Shown here: positions 9,018 through 16,934 of the stretch, piece after piece | Numbering within the stretch: the first letter of the stretch is position 1 | How the letters are laid out: each line of letters begins with the position of its first letter | NCBI GenBank assembly: GCA_049652745.1 | Contig: JBASEY010000033.1 | Location: 62,001 to 126,000 of the forward strand | From: JBASEY01 sp049652745 | GTDB lineage: Bacteria; CSSED10-310 | Direction of reading: 5' to 3' | DNA length: 64,000 nt | Translations under genes and position numbers: made by a program | The notes under the pieces: generated by a model | Told to the model about the DNA's origin: nothing | The model's database searches: none | Seen by the model: the letters and a program-made list of their open reading frames with translations, nothing else

Positions 9018-10217
9018 ATGGACCTTAAAGAGTTGCTGCGTATAGCGACAGAGCGTGGAGCTTCAGACGTTCATATCAAGGTAGGGCGGCAGCCCGTCTT
9101 ACGCATTAACGGTGTATTGGTTCCGATGCTGGAAAAGAAAAGGCTGATGCAGGAAGAAATCACCGCTGTCGCTTTTGAAATAATGAATGATTATCAAAAG
9201 GAAAAGTTTAAACGAAACAATGAAATTGATTTGGCTTATAGTGTTCCCGGCTTGGGACGCTTTCGAGTGAATGTATTCAGACAAAGAGGTACGATAGGTT
9301 TGGTTTTCAGATTTATTCCAATGCGAATTAAGTCTTTGGACGAACTTCATCTACCCAAAATTCTGCAAAAGATCGCTCTTGAGGAACGCGGTTTGGTTTT
9401 ATGCACCGGAACGACGGGAAGCGGTAAATCGACGACTTTGGCTGCCATGATCGACTGGGTCAACGAAAACCGTACCGTGCATGTGATGACCATCGAAGAT
9501 CCGATTGAATACCTTCACCGAGATAAAAAAGCAATAATTAATCAAAGGGAACTGGGAACTGATACTTTTTCGTTCTCGGATGCTCTCCGCTCAGCCCTCA
9601 GACAGGATCCTGATCTCATTCTTGTCGGTGAAATGCGGGATTTTGCCACGATTGAAACAGCTTTGGCGGCGGCGGAAACCGGCCACATCGTTTTCAGCAC
9701 TTTACACACCACGGATGCCACTGAAACCATACAGCGGATTATTGCATTCTATCCCCCTTATCAACAACAACAAATCCGGCTACAATTGGCTTCCGTTTTG
9801 AAAGCAGTCATTTCCCAGCGTCTTGTTCCAAGAGCGGATGAAAAAGGACGCGTGCCCGCAGTTGAAATTCTCCGTTCGACAGCCCTGATACGTGATTGCA
9901 TTATCGATCCGTTAAAAACGGTCGGTATTCGTGATGCCATCGAACAAGGGGTATCGCAATACCGAATGCAAAGCTTCGATCAATCACTTCGTATGCTGGT
10001 AAAAAGCGGTTTGATCACTTACCAAGAAGCGTTAAGGCGCTGTTCCAACCCTGATGATTTTGCATTAAAATTTAAAGGCATAACGACTACAGCTGATCTA
10101 GCTTTGGAAGACATGGAAGCTGTTATAAGAACGGAAATGCACAGTGATGATAATGAAAATCCTGAAAATATGACTCAATCGTCTGATTTTGATTTCTCAA
10201 ACCAATTCAGCCCGTGA
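9018..10217 (+). CDS. pilT: Type IV pilus retraction ATPase PilT
   Basis: Hexameric ATPase that powers pilus disassembly at the inner membrane. ATG 9018 follows a GGAGG site (9003-9007) and starts at the family N-terminus MDLKELLRIA, giving 399 residues. Motifs are the N-terminal ASDVHIKVG segment, Walker A GTTGSGKST, the Asp box TIEDPIEYLH, Walker B DPDLILVGEMRD and the His box TGHIVFSTLHTTDA. The tail beyond about residue 345 is longer than in many PilT proteins and ends in an acidic, Asn-rich stretch. It lies between recA and alaS. The only other ATPase of this superfamily here is the unusual GspE-like gene at 50-51.6 kb. Confidence 0.95.
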   Translation: MDLKELLRIATERGASDVHIKVGRQPVLRINGVLVPMLEKKRLMQEEITAVAFEIMNDYQKEKFKRNNEIDLAYSVPGLGRFRVNVFRQRGTIGLVFRFIPMRIKSLDELHLPKILQKIALEERGLVLCTGTTGSGKSTTLAAMIDWVNENRTVHVMTIEDPIEYLHRDKKAIINQRELGTDTFSFSDALRSALRQDPDLILVGEMRDFATIETALAAAETGHIVFSTLHTTDATETIQRIIAFYPPYQQQQIRLQLASVLKAVISQRLVPRADEKGRVPAVEILRSTALIRDCIIDPLKTVGIRDAIEQGVSQYRMQSFDQSLRMLVKSGLITYQEALRRCSNPDDFALKFKGITTTADLALEDMEAVIRTEMHSDDNENPENMTQSSDFDFSNQFSP

Positions 10218-10266
10218 TACATCTTCGCCATTTTTATGTCGAACAACCCTGTATAAGGATACTCTG

Positions 10267-12954
10267 ATGAAAACTTCGTACGAAATTCGATCAGAATTTA
10301 TAGATTTTTTTCTTAAACGTGGTCATTCGTTTATCAGAAGTGCGCCATTGTTTATCCCGGAAGATCCGACTTTGCTGTTTACCAATGCGGGAATGAATCA
10401 GTTCAAATCTTATTTTTTGAACCTGGTCGAACCCGTGACCAAGCGGGCAGTCAATTCACAACGATGCATTCGCGTCAGCGGTAAACACAATGATCTTGAA
10501 GAAGTCGGTATCTCTCCTCATCACCACACACTGTTTGAAATGCTGGGTAACTGGTCTTTTGGGGACTATTATAAAAAAGAGGCCATTCAATGGGCTTGGG
10601 AATTATTGACGGGAGTCTGGTCTTTACCGCGGGAAAAGCTTTGGATTACGGTTTTTCGGGACGAAAAAGGTGAAATACCGGAAGATGTTGATGCCTATCG
10701 TTATTGGAAAAATATGCCAGGGGTGGACCAGGATAAAATTCGCTTTTTTGGCCGAAAAGACAATTTCTGGGAAATGGGGGAAACAGGTCCTTGCGGCCCT
10801 TGCACCGAAATTCATATGGATCGAGGCCCGAGTTTTTGTGATAAGCACGATGTGCCGGAGCATGTGTGTCGCGTCAACGGTGATTGTAGACGAATTGTCG
10901 AGCTCTGGAATCTGGTTTTTATTCAGTACAATCGAATCGATGAAAACACTTTGGAAGATCTTCCCAAGCATCATGTTGATACTGGGATGGGTCTCGAACG
11001 CATCACAGCGGTGCTTCAAAACGCTCCAAGCAACTACGAAACAGATTTGTTTTTGCCTATTATGGATGAACTCCAGAATTTAGCCGGTCAGACTGATGAG
11101 CAACGAAAACAGACTATCACCGCTTATCGGGTTATTGCCGATCATATCCGTGCCGCTTCATTTTTACTGGCGGATGGGGTCATGCCGTCCAATGAATGGC
11201 GAGGCTATGTATTGCGAAGAATTATTCGTCGTGCTGTACGGTTTGGAACGAAGATTGGGTTTGACAAGCCCTTTCTTTATCGTATTGCAGATGCGTTTAT
11301 TCGGATCATGGCCCCGGTTTATTCAGAACTGAGTGACAACTCCACACATGTTTCAAGCATGTTGAAATCAGAAGAACAACGGTTTTTCAAAACTTTGGAA
11401 CAAGGTCTTCCTCGAGTCACGGAAGTAATAGAGTCGGCTCGTAAATCGGGTTTGACAATGATACCGGGTGAAGAGATTTTCAAACTTTACGATACATATG
11501 GATTTCCTGTTGATATCGCCAAGGAAATTGTGAGCGAAGCGGGGATGAAGTTTGATATCACTGGTTTTGAAGATGCAATGAATTCTCAGCGCAATCGCGC
11601 TCGAAACGCCTGGAAAAAGGATTCGGAGATTTCAGAACAGGGCTTCTGGACCCGATTGCATGATAAGCTGGGGTCTATTACCTTTACAGGATATGACACT
11701 ATAAACGATTCTGGAAATATTCTGGCTATCGTCGATTCTGAAGAACTCGTCAATTCAGCATCTCATTCAGAAAAAGAATTCTTTTTTATTGTCGATCCGA
11801 CACCATTTTATGCAGAAGCTGGTGGCCAAGTGGGTGATACCGGAGTTTTAGAAACATCGTCATCACGAATCAAAGTGCTGGACACGGTCATGATGAATAG
11901 TGGTTTCCCTGTTTTAAAAGGCCGAGTTTTGCAAGGAGATGTTAGGGTTGGCGATACAGTAACAGGCTCGGTTCACGCTTCAAATAGAAAAGCGACTGCT
12001 CGCAACCACACCGCCACCCATCTTTTACACCACGCGCTTCGGCTTATTCTCGGTGAGCATGTCAAGCAGGCAGGATCTCTTGTTTCACCTGAACGCATGC
12101 GATTCGATTTCACTCATTTTGCAAGTATAACACCCGACGTCCTTGGTGAGATCGAACGTGGAGTCAATGATGCAATTCTTGCTGATTTGCCGGTGATGAC
12201 TGAAATTATGGCCCTTGATGAAGCTGTGGCCAGTGGCGTCATAGCTCTTTTTGGTGAAAAATATGATGAATCGGTGAGGGTTGTTCGCGTTCCAGGGGTA
12301 TCGGCGGAGCTTTGTGGAGGCACCCATGTCACCCGAACAGGTGAAATCGGGCTGTTTAAAATTTTGTCAGAGTCTGGAATTTCAGCAGGAGTGCGACGCA
12401 TAGAAGCGGTGACAGGATATGAATCTCTGAGAAAATTCAATGAGTGGGTAACGATTGTTGACAATGTAGCCACGACTTTAAAAGCGCCGCCGGATGCTCT
12501 GATTGACAAGATTGAAAAAATGCAGAAGCGCTTGCGTGAGTTAATGCGTGAAAATGAGCATGTTAAAGAGGGTGTCATAAAGCGTGAGTTGGAATCGAAA
12601 CTGGATTCCCCCAAAATCATTGGCGGTGTAAAAACAGTTATTCATTCTGTCACAGGTCTTCAGGTCAATCAATTACGAGACCTTGCGGATCTGATCAAAC
12701 AACGTTTGGGCTCATGTATCGTTCTTTTGGGATCGGTTGTCGATGATCGGGTTTTTTTCATTGCAGCGGTAACTCCGGATCTTACCCGAACGGTTCATGC
12801 CGGCAAGTTGGTGGAAAAAATTGCCAAGCTGGCCGGCGGTGGCGGAGGGGGCAAACCGGATATGGCTCAAGCCGGAAGCTCTCAACCCGAGCGTTTGGAT
12901 GGCGCATTTGAACAAGCGGAATCCATAATTGCATCGTTATTATCAGGAGGTTGA
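10267..12954 (+). CDS. alaS: Alanyl-tRNA synthetase
   Basis: Charges tRNA-Ala and edits Ser/Gly misacylation, 895 residues, full length. I start at ATG 10267 (MKTSYEIRSEFIDFF), after an AAGGA site; an in-frame ATG at 10189 would overlap pilT and add an atypical tail. The aminoacylation core is seen in FTNAGMNQFK and HHHTLFEMLGNWSFGDYY. The editing domain carries HTATHLLHHALR and CGGTHVTRTGEIG. The C-terminal domain has the glycine run GGGGGGKPDMAQAG. The J-domain gene starts 3 nt after the stop, so they form one transcription unit. Confidence 0.98.
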   Translation: MKTSYEIRSEFIDFFLKRGHSFIRSAPLFIPEDPTLLFTNAGMNQFKSYFLNLVEPVTKRAVNSQRCIRVSGKHNDLEEVGISPHHHTLFEMLGNWSFGDYYKKEAIQWAWELLTGVWSLPREKLWITVFRDEKGEIPEDVDAYRYWKNMPGVDQDKIRFFGRKDNFWEMGETGPCGPCTEIHMDRGPSFCDKHDVPEHVCRVNGDCRRIVELWNLVFIQYNRIDENTLEDLPKHHVDTGMGLERITAVLQNAPSNYETDLFLPIMDELQNLAGQTDEQRKQTITAYRVIADHIRAASFLLADGVMPSNEWRGYVLRRIIRRAVRFGTKIGFDKPFLYRIADAFIRIMAPVYSELSDNSTHVSSMLKSEEQRFFKTLEQGLPRVTEVIESARKSGLTMIPGEEIFKLYDTYGFPVDIAKEIVSEAGMKFDITGFEDAMNSQRNRARNAWKKDSEISEQGFWTRLHDKLGSITFTGYDTINDSGNILAIVDSEELVNSASHSEKEFFFIVDPTPFYAEAGGQVGDTGVLETSSSRIKVLDTVMMNSGFPVLKGRVLQGDVRVGDTVTGSVHASNRKATARNHTATHLLHHALRLILGEHVKQAGSLVSPERMRFDFTHFASITPDVLGEIERGVNDAILADLPVMTEIMALDEAVASGVIALFGEKYDESVRVVRVPGVSAELCGGTHVTRTGEIGLFKILSESGISAGVRRIEAVTGYESLRKFNEWVTIVDNVATTLKAPPDALIDKIEKMQKRLRELMRENEHVKEGVIKRELESKLDSPKIIGGVKTVIHSVTGLQVNQLRDLADLIKQRLGSCIVLLGSVVDDRVFFIAAVTPDLTRTVHAGKLVEKIAKLAGGGGGGKPDMAQAGSSQPERLDGAFEQAESIIASLLSGG

Positions 12955-12957
12955 TAC

Positions 12958-13773
12958 ATGTCGGAAAATAACTCTAAAAATATCCCCGAAGATATTGTCA
13001 AGCGTATCGATGAATATGACAGGAATCTAAATATCTGGTCATACTATGACCTTCTATACATTCCTCGTAATTCTGACAAATCCATGGTAAAGAAAGGGTA
13101 TTACAAGATCGTGCAACTGATGCATCCTGATCGATACGGTTTAGATCTCGAAGAGGATTACAAAGCCAAGCTGGAACGTATTTTTAATGAGATCAATATC
13201 GCTTATAACACTTTGATGGATGACACTGAAAAAGCGAAATATGACCAGTCGTTGTATTACGCGGAAGATCACGCACAGCCGTTAAAAGTGAGTAACGATG
13301 TTGTAGTGGCCAGGGCTCAGTATGCAAGAGGAGTCAATGCTTTGAAAAAGCAAGAAATCGTTCCGGCAATTGAATTTTTTCGCTCTGCCGTGCAATTGGA
13401 CCCCGACGTTTCCGAGTATCATGCCAAATTGGCCTTTGCGCTTGCAAAGCACAATCTGCCACGTGTTCGACGGGAAGCCATTGAACATTGCAAACAGGCT
13501 ATTTCAATGCAAAATGAAAACCCTAATTACCATGCTTTGATGGGATTTATCTATCAAACATTGGGAGATCCTCAGGAGGCCAAGGTTCACTACAGAAGAG
13601 CGCTTTCCTGGGATCCTCAGCATCAACGGGCCAGAAAAGAAATTCAAAAGATTATCGAAGAAGAAAACGAGCAGAAAAAACAGAGCAGCCTGAAACATAA
13701 AATTGTATCTTTTCTGCGTCCTCCATCTCCAAAGCCTACGGATCGAGATAAAACCAAGAAACGTACACGCTGA
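12958..13773 (+). CDS. J-domain protein with TPR repeats
   Basis: A 271-residue cytoplasmic protein. Residues about 24-100 form a DnaJ-type J domain (YYDLLYIPRNSDKSMVKKGY, then the HPD tripeptide in LMHPDRYG), so it should be able to stimulate a DnaK-type ATPase. Two or more TPR-like units follow (residues about 116-230, for example ARGVNALKKQEIVPAIEFFR), then a Lys/Arg-rich tail. There is no G/F region or zinc centre, so it is not canonical DnaJ. It starts 3 nt after alaS. The same J-plus-TPR plan, with a degenerate J motif, recurs in the protein at 47877-50006. The client is unknown. Confidence 0.85.
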   Translation: MSENNSKNIPEDIVKRIDEYDRNLNIWSYYDLLYIPRNSDKSMVKKGYYKIVQLMHPDRYGLDLEEDYKAKLERIFNEINIAYNTLMDDTEKAKYDQSLYYAEDHAQPLKVSNDVVVARAQYARGVNALKKQEIVPAIEFFRSAVQLDPDVSEYHAKLAFALAKHNLPRVRREAIEHCKQAISMQNENPNYHALMGFIYQTLGDPQEAKVHYRRALSWDPQHQRARKEIQKIIEEENEQKKQSSLKHKIVSFLRPPSPKPTDRDKTKKRTR

Positions 13774-13811
13774 TATGCAGTTTTTCAAAAACCCTCCATC
13801 GGCATCTCGGT

Positions 13812-14555
13812 ATGATAAAGCTTGAAAATGTTCATAAGGCTTTTGGTTCTTCAGTTATTCTGAAAAAAATCAACCTTCATGTCGGTGAAAATGAATCCGT
13901 TGTGGTTTGTGGTCCAGGAGGAAGTGGGAAGACCACTCTATTAAAATTATGTCAAGGCCTTGTTAAACCTGACTCCGGCAGAGTGTTGATCGACAACAGA
14001 GACATCGGAAAGATTCCTGACACCGAACTGATGGAAATGCGAAAGAATATCGGTATGCTTTTTCAATACTATGCTCTGTTCGATTCAATGACAGTTGCAC
14101 AAAATGTCGGTTTTTATCTGGCCAATCATACCGATCTGACACCGGAGGAAATTGAACACAGAGTTCGTGATAATTTGAAGCTTGTTCGGCTTGAAGAATC
14201 TTATGATTTGATGCCGTCAGAATTATCCGGAGGCATGCAAAAGCGTGTCGGTATCGCCCGCGCCCTGACGCATAGGCCGAGTATTATTCTATATGACTCT
14301 CCGACCGACGGGCTGGATCCCGTTACGGCGGATGCCATTGTCGACATGATTTTATCGATAAACAAACAGTTCGGCATCACGTCGCTTATTGTATCGAATG
14401 ACATGAACACCATATTTCGCTTGGGGAATAGAATTGCATTTTTGTACAATGGCAACATACATGCCATAGGAACCCCGGATGATATTATCCATTCTGAAGA
14501 CCCGTATGTTTACCAGTTTATCAGAGGATTGGGACAAGGGCCACTCTATGAGTGA
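13812..14555 (+). CDS. MlaF-like ABC ATPase lacking catalytic Glu and H-loop His
   Basis: A 247-residue ABC nucleotide-binding protein most like the MlaF/Mkl group, which energises MCE-type lipid transport. Walker A (GPGGSGKTT), the Q loop (LFQYYALFDSMT) and the signature (ELSGGMQKRVGIARA) are intact. The Walker B end reads IILYDSPTDGLDP, with Ser (TCT) where the catalytic Glu belongs, and the H loop reads IVSNDMN, with Asn (AAT) in place of His. It may bind ATP but hydrolyse it slowly, or work as the inactive half of a heterodimer. No MlaE-type permease or MCE protein is encoded next to it. It begins 38 nt after the J-domain gene and probably shares its transcript. Confidence 0.85.
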   Translation: MIKLENVHKAFGSSVILKKINLHVGENESVVVCGPGGSGKTTLLKLCQGLVKPDSGRVLIDNRDIGKIPDTELMEMRKNIGMLFQYYALFDSMTVAQNVGFYLANHTDLTPEEIEHRVRDNLKLVRLEESYDLMPSELSGGMQKRVGIARALTHRPSIILYDSPTDGLDPVTADAIVDMILSINKQFGITSLIVSNDMNTIFRLGNRIAFLYNGNIHAIGTPDDIIHSEDPYVYQFIRGLGQGPLYE

Positions 14556-14723
14556 CGAGCGGCGCCTTCATTAAATTCTGGCATTTCTCACCAGCTCCGG
14601 CACGGTCTTAAAACCATGGCAAAATAAAACGGATTATTCAAAGTCACAAGTATTTTGGCTTGAGATCTTGAATTAGGCATTGGATCCGTCTTTGAATTTC
14701 ATGAAAAGTTGGATTTAAAAAGG

Positions 14724-14750
14724 TTGACGGACATCACTGTTTTATATAAA
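14724..14750 (+). promoter_or_regulatory. Possible promoter of the PilZ gene
   Basis: TTGACG (14724-14729), a short 15-nt spacer and TATAAA (14745-14750), lying 48 nt before the start codon. The spacer is shorter than ideal. The rest of the 240-nt gap after the ABC gene shows nothing else I recognise. Confidence 0.35.
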
Positions 14751-14797
14751 TAACAAGTTTGGGGAGGATCATCTTTTATTTTGGAGCAAAAGGAACA

Positions 14798-15142
14798 ATG
14801 ACTAATAAAAATGGGGAACGCCGACGTTCGGAAAGGTTGAAAACCATCAATCTGATCTCCTATAAGAGCAAATCGGCTGCCGGTGAAACGATTGCCGCCG
14901 GCATGGCTCAAACTGTTGATTTGTCTGAAAATGGGGTATTGGTCAAACTTCAACAGCCTTTAAACGATCCGCATACAGTGGAATTTGAGGTGGCTTTAGA
15001 TGATGAAATTATTCTGTTATCAGGGCAAGTGATCGAACAGGTGCAAGCATCTGATGGGGTTTGGTTGATCCGTGCGGATTTCGGTGTCTTGCGGCCGTCG
15101 ATACGGCATAAATTGGTCACTTTCATGATGAATCTTCGCTGA
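14798..15142 (+). CDS. PilZ-domain protein (c-di-GMP receptor)
   Basis: A 114-residue single-domain protein. ATG 14798 follows an AAAGGA site; an in-frame upstream codon at 14759 is not used. The two PilZ binding motifs are visible: the N-terminal arginine motif (RRRSER, about residues 8-13) and the D-x-S-x-x-G motif (DLSENG, about residues 45-50). By family knowledge it should bind cyclic di-GMP and act as a small adaptor in motility or envelope control. The gene appears to stand alone, with its own possible promoter. The output partner is unknown. Confidence 0.85.
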   Translation: MTNKNGERRRSERLKTINLISYKSKSAAGETIAAGMAQTVDLSENGVLVKLQQPLNDPHTVEFEVALDDEIILLSGQVIEQVQASDGVWLIRADFGVLRPSIRHKLVTFMMNLR

Positions 15143-15179
15143 ATTAGTTATATAAAACCATCATTTTCTATTGATTGTC

Positions 15180-15207
15180 TTGTATATAGCCCCGGTTTTA
15201 TTATAAA
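15180..15207 (+). promoter_or_regulatory. Possible promoter of the SGNH-like gene
   Basis: TTGTAT (15180-15185), a 16-nt spacer and TATAAA (15202-15207), 37 nt before the ATG at 15245. A weak inverted repeat ATAGCCC/GGGCTAT spans the same area. The -35 match is partial. Confidence 0.35.
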
Positions 15208-15244
15208 ATGGGCTATTAAGCAGCTGGAAAGGCAGAGAGCAAAA

Positions 15245-16897
15245 ATGAAAAGAATTATTACCCTTATTTTAATGATATTAATGATTTCACTTTGTTCATA
15301 TTATCCCGTAAAAGCTTTTTTCCGATTTTCATCCAACACCGTTGACGCTCCTGAAATTACGCACCCGAAAAGTGGATCGCGTTACATTCCCGGTACTACT
15401 CCTCCGCGAATTGAATGGACGAAAGTGCCCGGCGCCATCGAATATGAGCTTCAACTTGCTCTGAACAGCGATTTCGATGAGCCGTTTTCTGTTTTTTTTG
15501 ATGACTGCTTTTGGGACTTATCTGAACTGATTGCTCAGGAAATCTGGGATGATTTAAGTATTTATTTATTTATTCAAGTTCGAGCCATTCAGAAAAATCA
15601 TCTTACGACTGAATGGTCTGAGCCGATCGAATTTGCGAAATCCGTCGCTTCAGCTCCAAAAATCCTGTCGCCTGTCGATGACGCACGGTTTTTGCCCCAA
15701 AAACCTATGCCCGTATTTAAATGGTCCTCGCCGGCTTTCATTCATCGATTTGCAATTGAATTTGCTTCCGATAAGTTTTTTATCAACTCTTTTGGTATTT
15801 TTGAGATCGATTCTTCCATTGTCGACTGCAACATTATGGGTGATCAGGAGTTATGGGATCCATTTATCGGCACCTTTTATTGGCGGGTCTGGGGGTTAGA
15901 AAACGGTTGGGTGCCTACGCCGCCGACAGCGGCTTATCGTTTTTCCAAAACAGTCATGAACCCTCCAACTCTTCTCACACCGGAAGACCAAAGTCGCTAC
16001 CCTGCATCAAGTGCTCTTCCGGTTTTTGAATGGAAACCGCTGGCGCACCATCCCAATGAGTATCATATTCAATTCGTTTATAATGATGATCCGTTCCCTG
16101 CCGGGGGAAGTTATATTTTAACAACCATACCGATATTCACATTTGATTCGGTCGGCATTACCCAGGATATTTGGGATTCTTTTTATGGTACCTTGTACTG
16201 GCGTGTAGCTGGTCTTGATGAGTTTGGCAACCCTGGCGGCTTCAGCGATTCGTTCCGTTTATCAAAAATTGCCGCCTTGAATTATATGGCTTTTGGTGAT
16301 TCGATTACCGGCGGATACGGCGCCTCCGATTTTGAAACCGGTTATGCAGGCTATCCTCGTCAACTTCAGCGAATGCTTCGGGAAACCCGATCAAATCAGA
16401 TAAATGTCTTCTGTGAAAAAGACACTTCATGGTTTTCAGGCTGTCATGCCTATACCGGAAGCGAGAAAATTGGAAATGCAGTGAGAACCCATGGGCCGCA
16501 ATATAGCTTAATAATGCTTGGAGTTGTTGATATTGTCGATCCAGGCGCTTCGGGTTGTGATCATAATGATTGTCATACAATTGAGCATTTGACGACTATA
16601 ATCGATATCGTACGCAGTTATTATTCGATCCCCTTCCTTGCCACGCTTACACCTGTCAATCCAGTCTCCACACGTGCTCATCTTCAGGATAAGATCGATA
16701 GATTAAATGATGAAATCCGTGACCTTGCCTTTTCGAAAGGCGTCACTCTGGTTGATCTCGATGAGGCATTTTTAGATGCATCTATGCCTCTTCCAAGCTA
16801 CTTCACTTATGATCCGAAAACCAAGGAGCCGGACTGGGCGCATTTTAACGATTCCGGCTATTTGCTTATTGCGGAAACATGGTTAAATTATTTATAA
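15245..16897 (+). CDS. Secreted SGNH/GDSL-like hydrolase with three N-terminal Ig-like repeats
   Basis: A 550-residue exported protein with a signal peptide (residues about 1-25). Three repeats of about 105 residues follow, each opening with a proline-rich start and an F-x-W or I-x-W motif (TPPRIEWTKVPGA, MPVFKWSSP, LPVFEWKPLAHH) and ending in a WRVxGL-like strand. The C-terminal 200 residues resemble an SGNH esterase: block I is FGDSITGGYG and block V is DWAHFNDSG. Block III, usually GxND, reads GVVD, so the oxyanion asparagine is missing. It may hydrolyse surface glycan esters or may be inactive; substrate unknown. A pair of cysteines (SGCH, SGCD) suggests oxidative export. Confidence 0.8.
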   Translation: MKRIITLILMILMISLCSYYPVKAFFRFSSNTVDAPEITHPKSGSRYIPGTTPPRIEWTKVPGAIEYELQLALNSDFDEPFSVFFDDCFWDLSELIAQEIWDDLSIYLFIQVRAIQKNHLTTEWSEPIEFAKSVASAPKILSPVDDARFLPQKPMPVFKWSSPAFIHRFAIEFASDKFFINSFGIFEIDSSIVDCNIMGDQELWDPFIGTFYWRVWGLENGWVPTPPTAAYRFSKTVMNPPTLLTPEDQSRYPASSALPVFEWKPLAHHPNEYHIQFVYNDDPFPAGGSYILTTIPIFTFDSVGITQDIWDSFYGTLYWRVAGLDEFGNPGGFSDSFRLSKIAALNYMAFGDSITGGYGASDFETGYAGYPRQLQRMLRETRSNQINVFCEKDTSWFSGCHAYTGSEKIGNAVRTHGPQYSLIMLGVVDIVDPGASGCDHNDCHTIEHLTTIIDIVRSYYSIPFLATLTPVNPVSTRAHLQDKIDRLNDEIRDLAFSKGVTLVDLDEAFLDASMPLPSYFTYDPKTKEPDWAHFNDSGYLLIAETWLNYL

Positions 16898-16934
16898 AGG
16901 CAGTAATGTATGCAATGACGAAATCTAGTAGGTT

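Noticed and set aside
15186..15225. Inverted repeat ATAGCCC/GGGCTAT as a terminator of the PilZ gene
   Set aside because: The loop is 17 nt and no T-run follows; it overlaps likely promoter boxes for the next gene.
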